The notes beneath the pieces were generated by a model. The model saw nothing but the letters and a program-made list of their open reading frames with translations. It made no database searches and was not told the DNA's origin. Below are positions 15,935 through 25,472 of a DNA stretch of 64,000 nt, piece by piece. The position numbers and the translations under genes are program-made. The stretch covers positions 264,681 to 328,680 of the forward strand of contig CAKTIE010000001.1 of NCBI GenBank assembly GCA_934565655.1. Reading direction: 5' to 3'. Numbering within the stretch: the stretch's first letter is position 1; the number at the start of each line of letters is the position of its first letter. Source of the stretch: an uncultured Oscillospiraceae bacterium (lineage in GTDB: Bacteria > Bacillota > Clostridia > Oscillospirales > Oscillospiraceae).

Positions 15935-17908
15935 TTACAGCCAGCCCTTGCTTCTGAGCTGGTCGATCAAGCTGCCTAACTGCTGATAATATGTCGTCTC
16001 ATCCTCACTGCGGATCAGTTGTCCTGCAGTCTCATATTCCGAAACTGCCTGACGGTAATCGCGGGCGCTCTGTGCTTTCTGATTTTCCACCGTGATCAGC
16101 AGCATGCCCCGCAGCGCATGGGGCATATAGTCCTGGGGATACATGGCCTGATAGTCGTCCAGCGCCTGACCTGCCGCCGTGTAGTCGCCCAGCTGATAGT
16201 ACACCGTATAAAGGTCGGCATAGAGATAGGCCTTTGTTACACCCAGCTCCAGCACCTGCCGGAAGCCCTCCGCCGCCTTGGTCAGATACTCCCGTGAGCC
16301 GCCGGCGTGATACGCCTCGAAATACGCCATGGACAGCGCCTCCCACAGGGAGCTGTCGTATTGCAGATTCTCCTGTACCATCACAGAGGAGAGCACCTGT
16401 ACCGCCTTTTCCGCCGGCTTTGAGACCGGGGAGTTCCCCGTGCGGTCCAGCGCAGCGCAGTCGCGGTACAGATCGCCCAGCGACATGGCGCACCGACGTA
16501 CCAGCGCGGGTTTGTCCGTTTCATCCATCACCGTCTGGAAAGCCGTTTCGGCGGAGAGATACTCTTCCTGTGCCATATCGATCTCACCCTGCACATACTG
16601 GGTCACATCCGGGTCAGCACCCTGACCGGAAAGCTGCTGCAGCACGCCCTCAGCCTGGTCGATCTGGCCCATACGGCCCAGACACACCGCGTAGTCCCGC
16701 AGATTGTCAACGGACAGCTCTTCGCCCTGCTCAAAGCCCTGCGCGGCGTTTTGGTAATCGCCCAGCTCGAACTGGGCGGAGGCCATGATCAGCCGCGTCT
16801 GTGCGTCGCTGCCGTGGCGCTCCAGCTCTGCCGTGCAGCGGTCGATGCAATCCTGCCAGCGGCCGTTCAGATACAGGGCGTAGGCGTCCTGCCGCCCGGC
16901 CTCTACCTTATCCGGGAACAGCTCCTCCGCCTGCGCCAGAAGCTGCGCCGCCTGCTCGTAGTCGGATACATACAGCGTGCTGGCCTGCTGCAAAAGCTGG
17001 TCGTAGCGTGCCTCCTTTTCCTTGCCCATGGTCAGCCAGCCGCCGGCCATCAGGCCGATACCGGCTGCCGCCAGCACCGCCACCAGCGCGATGCGGCCGC
17101 GCCGCACGGCCTGCACCTTCTGATAGGCCTTGTCATAGCGATAGCTGTGGTTCAGGTCGTCCAGCAGCTCCGGCACGCTCTGGTAACGGTCGCCCGGCTC
17201 CGGCTGGATGCACTTGTTCAGGATGTGCTCCATGCCGTGGGACAGGGCGGGATTCAGCTGCCGGGCCGGCACGAACTGATAGGGCGGCTCATAGGGGCTC
17301 TTGCCCGTCAGCAGATGGTACATGGTCACGCCCAGCGAGTAAATGTCCGTCCGGACGTCTGTCTGGGCTTTGCCGAACTGCTCCGGCGCGGCGTAGCCCT
17401 TGGTGCCGATGTAGGTGGTATCCGCCTGCGAGTCCTGCTTATACTCACGGGCGATACCGAAGTCGATCAGCTTCAGGCCGCCGTCCGCCTGAAGCATGAT
17501 GTTGGAGGGCTTCATGTCCCGGTAGATGATGGGGTGGGGCTTCTGCGTGTGCAGATAGTTCAGCACATCGCACAGATCGCGGAACCACTGGATACCGATG
17601 GCCTCATCGATCCTGTGGTGCTGATTGATATAGTCCCGGAGGGAGATGCCCTGCACATAGTCCTCAACGATGTACAGGGTAGCGCCATCCTCGAAAATAT
17701 CCACGATGCGGGGGAGCATGGGGTGCTGTAACCGCTTGAGGATATTGGCCTCGGCCAGGAAGTCAAACCGCACGCCCTGCTGCTTGCGGACTTCCTTGAC
17801 GGCCCAGCGGTTGTGCAGGCGCTTATGCTCCGCCAGATAGACGGTGGACATACCGCCCCTGCCGATGACGGACTGTATTTCGTAGGTATCATTGAAAGTC
17901 ATGTTCAT
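15935..17908 (-). CDS. Transmembrane Ser/Thr protein kinase with TPR-like ectodomain
   Basis: A 657-residue PknB-type kinase. Kinase domain about 8-265: glycine loop GRGGMS (16-21), Lys38 in AVK, catalytic YRDMKPSN with Asp131, DFG at 149-151, GTKGYAAPEQ at about 168 and DIYSLG at about 188. A single transmembrane helix follows (about 272-294). The outer part (about 300-657) is a run of helical TPR-like repeats (for example YEQAAQLLAQAEELFP and YQNAAQGFEQGEEL). It may sense a protein or cell-wall partner and pass the signal inwards. Its direct downstream neighbour is the small membrane protein with T-x-x-L sites, a likely substrate. Confidence 0.92.
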   Translation of the reverse strand: MNMTFNDTYEIQSVIGRGGMSTVYLAEHKRLHNRWAVKEVRKQQGVRFDFLAEANILKRLQHPMLPRIVDIFEDGATLYIVEDYVQGISLRDYINQHHRIDEAIGIQWFRDLCDVLNYLHTQKPHPIIYRDMKPSNIMLQADGGLKLIDFGIAREYKQDSQADTTYIGTKGYAAPEQFGKAQTDVRTDIYSLGVTMYHLLTGKSPYEPPYQFVPARQLNPALSHGMEHILNKCIQPEPGDRYQSVPELLDDLNHSYRYDKAYQKVQAVRRGRIALVAVLAAAGIGLMAGGWLTMGKEKEARYDQLLQQASTLYVSDYEQAAQLLAQAEELFPDKVEAGRQDAYALYLNGRWQDCIDRCTAELERHGSDAQTRLIMASAQFELGDYQNAAQGFEQGEELSVDNLRDYAVCLGRMGQIDQAEGVLQQLSGQGADPDVTQYVQGEIDMAQEEYLSAETAFQTVMDETDKPALVRRCAMSLGDLYRDCAALDRTGNSPVSKPAEKAVQVLSSVMVQENLQYDSSLWEALSMAYFEAYHAGGSREYLTKAAEGFRQVLELGVTKAYLYADLYTVYYQLGDYTAAGQALDDYQAMYPQDYMPHALRGMLLITVENQKAQSARDYRQAVSEYETAGQLIRSEDETTYYQQLGSLIDQLRSKGWL

Positions 17909-17965
17909 ATGTAATTCTCCTATTGTAAAGCAGACGATAAAAGCAAGTTTGCCGTCGAAACGGGC

Positions 17966-19444
17966 TTACCAGAAAAGGTTTGTCCGTAGCCACACACTGT
18001 CCACGGCATCCCAGCCAGAGAATGTGGCATCAACCACATCTCCAATGTGGAAATAAGTATATCCACCCGGAAAAAGACGCCACGCGTCTTCGTCAGACAA
18101 GGCAACGCATTGCCCGTCCTGATAAGTCGCTGTTGCGGTGCTGATGGTATCTTCATTTTCATTTGGCCATCTGCTCCATGTTTCCGTATAATGCCGTTCC
18201 AACGAGAAAACGCCGCTGCGCAGACCGTTCACCCAGTTTCCCGTCACCACAGCACTGTCTAGCCTGTCGATGGTGTCACCGTTGTTTACCCATACCATAT
18301 GGAATGTATCATATTCCAAGTACGTCATGAGGCCGTTCCACTGCCAATCGGAGCAGGGGCAGGTGGCGCGTGTTACTGTTACGGAATTGGAGACCGTCCT
18401 ATTCCATGATGCATCCGATTCGCCGGTCAGATCAACGCGGGTAACCCGATACACATACCCTGTTCCGTTTTCCGAACGCATCTGGATTTCAGCCCATGCG
18501 GATGTGCCATCATCAGAGGTCATTTCGCCGCTGGTTTCGATTTTCAGCTTATAACCGTTCCAAATGGTGTACCTGGTAATAAGGTAACCATCGAGTTGAT
18601 TTTCCAGTTTATGTCCCAGCAGACTTCTGGCAGCTTCGGTATCGTCCGCAATAGTGGCAGAAGCAAACGCGGCAATGAACTGCTGGTCAGTGGCAGTGAG
18701 TTCATCAAAAGGAAGATATTCATCACGGTAGGTAAACTCGATCCCACCATAGGCATTCACCGGCGCATATGCGTCCGTCAGCGTACCGTCAGGCGTGATA
18801 TAGAGCACATCTGCGGGGCCGCTGCCATCCAAGTGCAAGCTGGCAAGCAAATGGAAATTGTTTCCCTCGCTTTGAACGGGAACAGCGGAGCCGGTCAGGC
18901 AGTAAGCTCCTGCACCCTGACCGACAGATACGGACTTGCCGATATTCTGGAGTGAATGCGGTGTGCTTGTACTTGCGAGTAATTCCAGACTGTGCTCTGC
19001 ATTCTCGGCGGCATAGTAAAATACCGTGACCTGGAATTTTGTTTCTTTTCCTGCGGTAAAATTCGCTTTGTCGAAGCTGCATCCCATGATCCAGATACCG
19101 CTTTCCCCATTTTCCATGGCGGTACGAATCTTCTGGCTCTTTTGCTTTGACAGCGCAAACATCTCCGAGGTATCTTCCTGCGGGATGTTGTCCCACACTT
19201 GCAGACCCTTGTCATATTCTCCCATTGCCATATAGGTGTTGGACAACCCGCTGTACGCCTCGACCCGATTGGGGTCGATCTCAATAGCGGCCTCGAAGGC
19301 AATGACGGCCTCCTGATAGTTCCCCTCGTTCAGGTATCGCATACCGAGGTCATACTGCTCCTGCCACGGGTCCTTTGCCCCGCATGCGATGAGGGACAGA
19401 AGCAGCAGCGCCGCCAATATGGCGGAAATCACTTTTTTCATCAT
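17966..19444 (-). CDS. TPR lipoprotein with unrecognised C-terminal domain (shared with 25473)
   Basis: A 492-residue lipoprotein. Two adjacent ATGs (19444, 19441); the second would place the lipobox Cys at residue 20 like the paralogues. The TPR cassette is followed by a TYMAMGEYDKGL repeat, then a beta-rich middle domain. The C-terminal region (about 265-492) shares a pattern with the lipoprotein at 25473: R-ENG-GY-Y, a C-x-C pair, W-x-WNG and a G-x-W/F strand series. I do not recognise this domain. It is the gene immediately upstream of the kinase at 15935. Confidence 0.78.
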   Translation of the reverse strand: MMKKVISAILAALLLLSLIACGAKDPWQEQYDLGMRYLNEGNYQEAVIAFEAAIEIDPNRVEAYSGLSNTYMAMGEYDKGLQVWDNIPQEDTSEMFALSKQKSQKIRTAMENGESGIWIMGCSFDKANFTAGKETKFQVTVFYYAAENAEHSLELLASTSTPHSLQNIGKSVSVGQGAGAYCLTGSAVPVQSEGNNFHLLASLHLDGSGPADVLYITPDGTLTDAYAPVNAYGGIEFTYRDEYLPFDELTATDQQFIAAFASATIADDTEAARSLLGHKLENQLDGYLITRYTIWNGYKLKIETSGEMTSDDGTSAWAEIQMRSENGTGYVYRVTRVDLTGESDASWNRTVSNSVTVTRATCPCSDWQWNGLMTYLEYDTFHMVWVNNGDTIDRLDSAVVTGNWVNGLRSGVFSLERHYTETWSRWPNENEDTISTATATYQDGQCVALSDEDAWRLFPGGYTYFHIGDVVDATFSGWDAVDSVWLRTNLFW

Positions 19445-19482
19445 TTCTCTCTCGTTCCTTATGGTATATTAGCCCCTGAGGA

Positions 19483-20310
19483 TCATCCAATGGGCAGAAC
19501 GCTGCCGATTTCCAGGAACTGTTCCTCCTGAATGGCAAAGCCGCCATGGTTGGTGAAGTCGAACCGCTCCAGCGGCGTCAGGTCGCTGATGTCGTTTCCC
19601 CAGAAGTAGCAATCCGTCACATTGGGCATGTCGTTCAGGACAGATACGTCGGTGATGTGGTTTGCGACGATCATAACGCTGTAAAGATTGCGGAAGTATT
19701 GCAGGGCGTCCACATTGGTGATAGCGCCGCGGGTGGTGTATTCCACCTCGTCAACGGTGTAAAACGCGAACAGGCTGCCGCTGCCGCTGGTGTGATCACC
19801 GCTGACGCTTCGCCAGGCGTAACGTTCATACTCTGTGTCCGGGTTGATGGTAATGAAGGTGTCGCCCATAATAACCAACTGCTCTACCTGATCCAGATCC
19901 TTTACCGTAACGTCGCCGGAGGGAATGCCGATGGCCTCCCGCACCAGCTGTTCAAAGACCGGGTCGCTCCATTCCACCACCGTGTCGTCCGGCCAGACGA
20001 AAGGCAGCGCGTCCAGACGGCTCTTCAGCGACCCGTCGCCGGTCTCTGCATAACCGCGTTCCAGAATGCTCCGCGCCGAAGCGTAGTCTCCCAGGCCCAC
20101 ATAGGCATCGGCAGCGCCCAGATATGCCTCAGGCCGCTTGGCGTCGATCTCAATGGCAGCTGTGAAGGCGATGACGGCCTCCTGATAGTTCCCTTCGTTC
20201 AGGTATCGCATACCGAGGTCGTACTGCTCCTGCCATGCGCCCTTCGCCCCGCAGGCGATCAGCGACAGAAGCAGCAGACCGGTCAGAAATAATGTGGTGA
20301 TTCGTTTCAT
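19483..20310 (-). CDS. TPR lipoprotein with leucine-rich-repeat C-terminus
   Basis: A 275-residue lipoprotein (lipobox LIAC, Cys20). TPR cassette about 26-90, followed by a region with internalin-like repeats (GAITNVDALQYFRNLYSVMI, NHITDVSVLNDMPNV, NDISDLTPLERF), each with the L-x-x-L and N-x-I-x-D/L-x-P-L pattern. Its ATG overlaps the stop of the LRR kinase gene upstream (ATGA), so the two are translationally coupled. Lipoprotein and kinase both carrying LRRs suggests they form a receptor pair; this is inference. Confidence 0.8.
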   Translation of the reverse strand: MKRITTLFLTGLLLLSLIACGAKGAWQEQYDLGMRYLNEGNYQEAVIAFTAAIEIDAKRPEAYLGAADAYVGLGDYASARSILERGYAETGDGSLKSRLDALPFVWPDDTVVEWSDPVFEQLVREAIGIPSGDVTVKDLDQVEQLVIMGDTFITINPDTEYERYAWRSVSGDHTSGSGSLFAFYTVDEVEYTTRGAITNVDALQYFRNLYSVMIVANHITDVSVLNDMPNVTDCYFWGNDISDLTPLERFDFTNHGGFAIQEEQFLEIGSVLPIG

Positions 20311-22265
20311 GTTTTTCCCTCCGCATGTACTTTTTCTGACTGTGTCAGACCTATTTTACCTCTTATACTATCAGTGTTTTCGCGCGATTGTCCGCCATAA
20401 ACCACCGTAACCTTGGTGTCGTAGATCATATTGGATTCAGTCAGTTGTGGATTATTACTTACATCGAGCAAAGTAATCTGGTTATAAGAACAATAAAGCG
20501 TCTTAAGCTTTACATTTTGGCTGATATCCAATTCAGTCAGGCGGTTTCCACCGCAGGATAAGGTTTCCAGCTCCGGATTCTGCCGAATATCCAGTACAGA
20601 AAGTGTATTCATACCACAAGCCAATGAGCGGAGATTGGGGCAGCCGTTCACGTCAAGCTCCGTTATCTGATTGCCTTCGATATCTACGGAATCCAATGCT
20701 GCGTTTTCCCCCAAAGTAATCGAAGCCAAACTCCCTTCACGACAAGTCAACTCCTTCAAGCAGACATTTTGGCTGACATCCAGTGTTGTGATGCCGCTTC
20801 CTTTTCCATAAATCTTTTCCAGCCCGGTAAAGAACTGCAATCCTGTGGCATCTGTTACTTGCGACAAATCAAGTTCTTTCCATAGCAAAATCTTTGCGGA
20901 ATCCTCCTCGGTCAACTGATACGCCTCCTCTGGCGTCCCCTCATAATTCAGAATATCCGTCCAGGCAATCTGACACAAATGCTCATCCGGGAAAGCATCT
21001 TGAAGTGTATAGCCTTCACACCAAGTTTCGTTCTCCCTGTCTGTGTTGCCCGCCGAGGCATTGCCGTTCAGATGCGGCATTGCCACAAGCAGAACCACAA
21101 GAATGACTGCTGCCAAAGCAGACAATAAAATAGCTTTCTTTTTACCGGATGCCCTCGTCTTTGTTTTCTCAGATATAGGGTGTAGCTCCACCTTTACCTG
21201 TGGCTTCGGGGCCTGATCAGACTGCAGCTCAGGCGTTTTGCTTGCCGGTTCCGGCACCGGATGGGGCCCCGTTGATAAATTCGGCAACTCCGCAGGCTGC
21301 AACTCCGGCTCGTTCACCAGGAGGACCGTCTCCTCGTCATCATTGCTGAAATGCTCCGGTTTTTTTGCGGGCAGCAGAGCTTCCAATGCCGCTCTCAGTT
21401 CCTCCGCGGTATAGCGGCTCTTTGGCACAAAGGCACAGGCCTTCATCACGATCTGCTGCAACGCGCGACTGCCGTGGGCAGGCAGCGGCAGGCCCTCACC
21501 GCTCAGACGGCGGCGACGGGCCTCTTCGTCTACAGACGCGGTCGGGCGCTGGGGTGGCAGCGGCAGAAATGGCGTCCGCCGTTCGTTCAGCATCCAATAC
21601 AGCACCAGGCCCAGGGAATACACATCCGCCGCACTGCCGTAAGGTTGATTGTTGTAGACTTCCGGCGCAATGTACTTGTATGTACCGATCCGGGTACCGC
21701 TGGCTGTACGCTCCACGGTCTTGGCAATGCCGAAATCCCCCAGCTTATAGTTGCCGTCGTCGGACACAAAGATATTCTGGGGCTTGATATCCCGGTGGAT
21801 AATGTTTTTTCCTTCGCACAAAAGCAGCGCATTGCAAATGTCAATGCCGACCCGGATGACCTGCTCGTCGCTGACCTGTTGACCCAGCGCCTCCGGCAGC
21901 GGCGTCAGCAGCTCCATCTTGATGTAGATATCCCAGCCGACACCGTCGTCGTGCTGGATATACCGCAGATCGTCACAGTAAATGATATTGGTGTGGCCCT
22001 TCATCTCCGACATCAAGGCATATTCCCGAACAATGTCCTTCAGAAAGCTCTGAAAATAATCGGTGATCTCTTCGCCGCTGTAGCCGTCGCCCCGCAGTTC
22101 TTCAACATCCTGATTGCTCTGTGGAATGGTGATGACTTTCAGCGCGGCCTTTTCCTCGTGGCCGAATACGTTGCGCCGGATCTCGTATACCTCGCCAAAG
22201 CCACCCCGGCCAATGAGACGCACTACCTCCCAGCCGGGCCATGTGATCGTTCTCTCTCGTTCCAT
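20307..22265 (-). CDS. Transmembrane Ser/Thr protein kinase with LRR ectodomain
   Basis: A 652-residue kinase. Kinase domain about 12-297: GRGGFGEVY (19-27), Lys43 in ALK, HRD 157-159, DFG 177-179, TYKYIAPEV at about 195. A Pro/Glu-rich linker with an EETVLL site (Thr313) leads to one transmembrane helix (about 378-396). The outside part (about 400-630) holds leucine-rich repeats of the L-x-C-x-x-N-x-L/I-x-x-LD-x-S type (for example LYCSYNQITLLDVSNNPQL). The first 256 codons and 21 bp of the leader are identical in DNA to the kinase gene at 22296. No SH or PASTA domain was seen, so the ligand is probably not muropeptide of the PrkC kind. Confidence 0.92.
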   Translation of the reverse strand: MERERTITWPGWEVVRLIGRGGFGEVYEIRRNVFGHEEKAALKVITIPQSNQDVEELRGDGYSGEEITDYFQSFLKDIVREYALMSEMKGHTNIIYCDDLRYIQHDDGVGWDIYIKMELLTPLPEALGQQVSDEQVIRVGIDICNALLLCEGKNIIHRDIKPQNIFVSDDGNYKLGDFGIAKTVERTASGTRIGTYKYIAPEVYNNQPYGSAADVYSLGLVLYWMLNERRTPFLPLPPQRPTASVDEEARRRRLSGEGLPLPAHGSRALQQIVMKACAFVPKSRYTAEELRAALEALLPAKKPEHFSNDDEETVLLVNEPELQPAELPNLSTGPHPVPEPASKTPELQSDQAPKPQVKVELHPISEKTKTRASGKKKAILLSALAAVILVVLLVAMPHLNGNASAGNTDRENETWCEGYTLQDAFPDEHLCQIAWTDILNYEGTPEEAYQLTEEDSAKILLWKELDLSQVTDATGLQFFTGLEKIYGKGSGITTLDVSQNVCLKELTCREGSLASITLGENAALDSVDIEGNQITELDVNGCPNLRSLACGMNTLSVLDIRQNPELETLSCGGNRLTELDISQNVKLKTLYCSYNQITLLDVSNNPQLTESNMIYDTKVTVVYGGQSRENTDSIRGKIGLTQSEKVHAEGKT

Positions 22266-22286
22266 CTTTTGCTCCTCACTCTCTCA
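21495..22286. repeat. 792 bp perfect direct repeat, copy 1 (kinase gene)
   Basis: Aligned by eye at an offset of 2406 bp with 23901-24692; I found no mismatch. It covers the 5' leader and the first 256 codons of the LRR kinase gene. The copies diverge at once on both sides: at 22287 upstream and at 21494 within the kinase C-lobe. Confidence 0.9.
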
Positions 22287-22295
22287 AGTGCTGGG

Positions 22296-24671
22296 TCAAC
22301 GGGCTTTATAGCGGTGCTGTGTCATGGTTCTCACCTCTGTATCGCTGCTCTCCGTAACCGGTGTGCTGGAATAATCCGACCAGTCTGACCAACGATAGAA
22401 ATAATACATGGCCGTGTTACTCTTTTCTTTATAGCGATATAGCGTCTTTGACTCCACTTGCCGGGTATCGCTGGCACTGATAGGAGACTCCAGCCAGCCC
22501 GACCATGCGCCCCATTGGCGGAAGTGGTAGGTGGGTTGCACATCGCGGTAGCGGTATACCGTGCGGGACTCGACCTGCATTGTGGTCGTTTGCCGGTAAG
22601 AATCACCCCAGCTTGACCAGTCGCCATATTCTGTGGTACTCCAGGATACTTGATCTCGGCTGCGATACTGTGTCTTTGTTGCCTCACCTCGGGCCATGCC
22701 GTCGCTCCACTTGAAAACCAGGACACCGTCCACATAAGCGTAATAATGGCCAGTACCGTACCAATCCGAGAAACTGACAGAGCTATGCGGTGTTGTGCTC
22801 CAAAACTCGTGCCAATCATCGCGGTCGATGTAGCCTTTCCCGCAGCCGCCGGCCCATGTGGGGCAGGTGATTTGCCAGCCATGCATATGCGCGCCGCAGC
22901 GGGGACAAGTATAGTAATAATAGCCGTACACCGTCCGCGTATCCACCTGTACCGTAGAAGACGACTGGATATAGCCATCCTGCCAACTTCCCCAGTCGCT
23001 CCAGCTGGTCTGGAGCGTGCTCTTGTCCAGATCTCTGGTACGGTACTGTTCCTTCGTTTCTATCTGCCGTGTCTGGGACGCATAGACAGGGGTCGTCTGC
23101 CACGCAGACCACGTGCCGCCGTTGTTCTGGTCATAGGTGGTATCGTACAGTTCCCAACCCGACAGACTGGCGCTCTGGGATGTGGTTGTGAACATATCCC
23201 GGTACCGATAGCAAAGCCGCGTCTCTACCTGCCGGTTGCTGTTTTCGGAAACGGCATTCTCGTTCCAGGTACTCCATGGGCCAAACTCACCGCTGCCGGT
23301 GGAGGTATACAGCGTCCACCCGCTTTTCGTCTTGCTGGTGCTTGAGGTTATATCTTTTGTCCGGTAGCTGTATACCTTGCGGTCTTCGATCTCATACTCC
23401 TGGGTATTGACGCCTTTCGGCAGGCTATCCACCCAGTCGCTCCAGCCTTCGGCATCAGGCGCCGCAGGCTGAGGCTCTGCCATCCCGGCAGTACCGCTGT
23501 CACTGCCGCCGGAGAAAACCTGGCTCAAGCCGAGTACCACTCCAACAGCCGTGACCACCAGCAGCGCCAGACAGGCTGCCAGCACATATTTTATCTTCCT
23601 GCGTTTTGCCGGTGCAGCCCGCTTTGCTTTCTTCTTTGCCGCCTTGGTATGCGCAGCCGTTTCCGGAGCGTCGCAGTCTGGCATCTCCACCACATGCGTC
23701 CTGTTATTGCCGCGCCACAGGCACACCGTTTTGTCACCGTCGGCATAACACGCTTCCGCCTCCGCTCTGCCGCCAGACAGCAGGGCTTCCAGCGCTGCCT
23801 TCAGTTCCGCCGCGGTATAGCGGCTCTTCGGCGCAAAGGCGCAGGCCTTCATCACGATCTGCTGTAACGCGTGACTGCCGTTGGCGGGCAGCGGCAGACT
23901 CTCACCGCTCAGACGGCGGCGACGGGCCTCTTCGTCTACAGACGCGGTCGGGCGCTGGGGTGGCAGCGGCAGAAATGGCGTCCGCCGTTCGTTCAGCATC
24001 CAATACAGCACCAGGCCCAGGGAATACACATCCGCCGCACTGCCGTAAGGTTGATTGTTGTAGACTTCCGGCGCAATGTACTTGTATGTACCGATCCGGG
24101 TACCGCTGGCTGTACGCTCCACGGTCTTGGCAATGCCGAAATCCCCCAGCTTATAGTTGCCGTCGTCGGACACAAAGATATTCTGGGGCTTGATATCCCG
24201 GTGGATAATGTTTTTTCCTTCGCACAAAAGCAGCGCATTGCAAATGTCAATGCCGACCCGGATGACCTGCTCGTCGCTGACCTGTTGACCCAGCGCCTCC
24301 GGCAGCGGCGTCAGCAGCTCCATCTTGATGTAGATATCCCAGCCGACACCGTCGTCGTGCTGGATATACCGCAGATCGTCACAGTAAATGATATTGGTGT
24401 GGCCCTTCATCTCCGACATCAAGGCATATTCCCGAACAATGTCCTTCAGAAAGCTCTGAAAATAATCGGTGATCTCTTCGCCGCTGTAGCCGTCGCCCCG
24501 CAGTTCTTCAACATCCTGATTGCTCTGTGGAATGGTGATGACTTTCAGCGCGGCCTTTTCCTCGTGGCCGAATACGTTGCGCCGGATCTCGTATACCTCG
24601 CCAAAGCCACCCCGGCCAATGAGACGCACTACCTCCCAGCCGGGCCATGTGATCGTTCTCTCTCGTTCCAT
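22296..24671 (-). CDS. Transmembrane Ser/Thr protein kinase with Trp-rich repeat ectodomain
   Basis: A 791-residue kinase. The catalytic domain (about 12-297) is identical to that of the upstream kinase gene up to residue 256 and close after that (GRGGFGEVY, Lys43, HRD 157-159, DFG 177-179). A linker with a DKTVCL site (Thr315) leads to a transmembrane helix (about 363-386). The ectodomain (about 410-791) has about eight repeats of roughly 40 residues, each a W-S/G-x-W unit followed by R-Q-V-E-T/S-x-x-x-Y-R-Y-R (for example WSGWLESPISASDTRQVES). A CPRCG...C...C zinc-ribbon-like insert sits near the middle. I do not recognise this repeat family. Confidence 0.9.
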   Translation of the reverse strand: MERERTITWPGWEVVRLIGRGGFGEVYEIRRNVFGHEEKAALKVITIPQSNQDVEELRGDGYSGEEITDYFQSFLKDIVREYALMSEMKGHTNIIYCDDLRYIQHDDGVGWDIYIKMELLTPLPEALGQQVSDEQVIRVGIDICNALLLCEGKNIIHRDIKPQNIFVSDDGNYKLGDFGIAKTVERTASGTRIGTYKYIAPEVYNNQPYGSAADVYSLGLVLYWMLNERRTPFLPLPPQRPTASVDEEARRRRLSGESLPLPANGSHALQQIVMKACAFAPKSRYTAAELKAALEALLSGGRAEAEACYADGDKTVCLWRGNNRTHVVEMPDCDAPETAAHTKAAKKKAKRAAPAKRRKIKYVLAACLALLVVTAVGVVLGLSQVFSGGSDSGTAGMAEPQPAAPDAEGWSDWVDSLPKGVNTQEYEIEDRKVYSYRTKDITSSTSKTKSGWTLYTSTGSGEFGPWSTWNENAVSENSNRQVETRLCYRYRDMFTTTSQSASLSGWELYDTTYDQNNGGTWSAWQTTPVYASQTRQIETKEQYRTRDLDKSTLQTSWSDWGSWQDGYIQSSSTVQVDTRTVYGYYYYTCPRCGAHMHGWQITCPTWAGGCGKGYIDRDDWHEFWSTTPHSSVSFSDWYGTGHYYAYVDGVLVFKWSDGMARGEATKTQYRSRDQVSWSTTEYGDWSSWGDSYRQTTTMQVESRTVYRYRDVQPTYHFRQWGAWSGWLESPISASDTRQVESKTLYRYKEKSNTAMYYFYRWSDWSDYSSTPVTESSDTEVRTMTQHRYKAR

Positions 24672-24692
24672 CTTTTGCTCCTCACTCTCTCA
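23901..24692. repeat. 792 bp perfect direct repeat, copy 2 (kinase gene)
   Basis: Second copy of the block at 21495-22286, same orientation, spanning the leader and first 256 codons of the Trp-repeat kinase. Perfect identity over a coding region, including third positions, indicates a recent duplication or gene conversion. Confidence 0.9.
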
Positions 24693-24697
24693 GCAGA

Positions 24698-25459
24698 TCA
24701 TTCCACACCGCAGACGATGACTGTTACATTATCCCGTCCGCCCTTGTCCAGCGCAGCCTGAACCAGTGCCTCCGCGCAGGGTTCCACGTCCGGATTGCGC
24801 AGCATAATATCTGTGATTTCAAAGTTTGTCAGCATATCCACCAGACCGTCGCTGCACAACAGATAGCGATCGCCTGCCAGAAGCTGGCCCTTGGCGATGT
24901 GAGGTTCGATCAGCAGTTCTTCAGGGTCAATGCCCAGATGCTGCGTTAGTGCAGGTTTTCTGCCCTCGCGAAGGGGACGGCTGTCAACATGATCCTGAGA
25001 AAGTTGCAAAAATTCACCGTTTCGCAGCCGGTAAGCGCGGCTATCCCCCACATTGCAGGCATAGACGCTGCGGTGCGTCACATAAAGCGCCGCCAAGGTT
25101 GTTCCCATGTGTGTGGTGGCCTGCTGGCGCGCCGCCTCCACCACCGCGTTGTTCAGCGCCATGCAGACACTGGTAAGATAGTCCTTTTCCGGTGTCAGGA
25201 ACCGGGGCACCGCACTGCACTGGCGCTGCATCTCCTGGGCGGCGGCGAAGGCAGCCGTCTCTCCAAAATTCTCGCCGCCCATGCCGTCAAATACTGCCAG
25301 CCAAATACCGCTGCTTACCTCCTGCCGGAGATAGGCTGGATTGCGCAGGCCGTTGTTATCCTGAGGCATACAACGACCATCAAAATAGAAATTGTCCTCA
25401 TTGCTGCCTCGTATCTTGCCTCGATTGGACAGACAAGCTGCCTCTAATGTCAATTTCAT
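24698..25459 (-). CDS. PP2C-type Ser/Thr protein phosphatase
   Basis: A 253-residue PPM/PP2C phosphatase. Metal-binding and core motifs are present: SNEDNFYF near residue 21, FDGMGG near residue 57, VGDSRAYR near residue 140, LCSDGLVD near residue 201 and GGRDNVTVI near the end. The ATG at 25459 is chosen over 25495 because AAGGA precedes it and it aligns with the paralogue at 27503. The gene lies 26 bp upstream of the Trp-repeat kinase and probably reverses its phosphorylation, as PstP/PrpC do for PknB/PrkC. No signal peptide or membrane helix was seen, so it should act in the cytoplasm. Confidence 0.9.
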   Translation of the reverse strand: MKLTLEAACLSNRGKIRGSNEDNFYFDGRCMPQDNNGLRNPAYLRQEVSSGIWLAVFDGMGGENFGETAAFAAAQEMQRQCSAVPRFLTPEKDYLTSVCMALNNAVVEAARQQATTHMGTTLAALYVTHRSVYACNVGDSRAYRLRNGEFLQLSQDHVDSRPLREGRKPALTQHLGIDPEELLIEPHIAKGQLLAGDRYLLCSDGLVDMLTNFEITDIMLRNPDVEPCAEALVQAALDKGGRDNVTVIVCGVE

Positions 25460-25472
25460 GAGCTGCTTCCTT

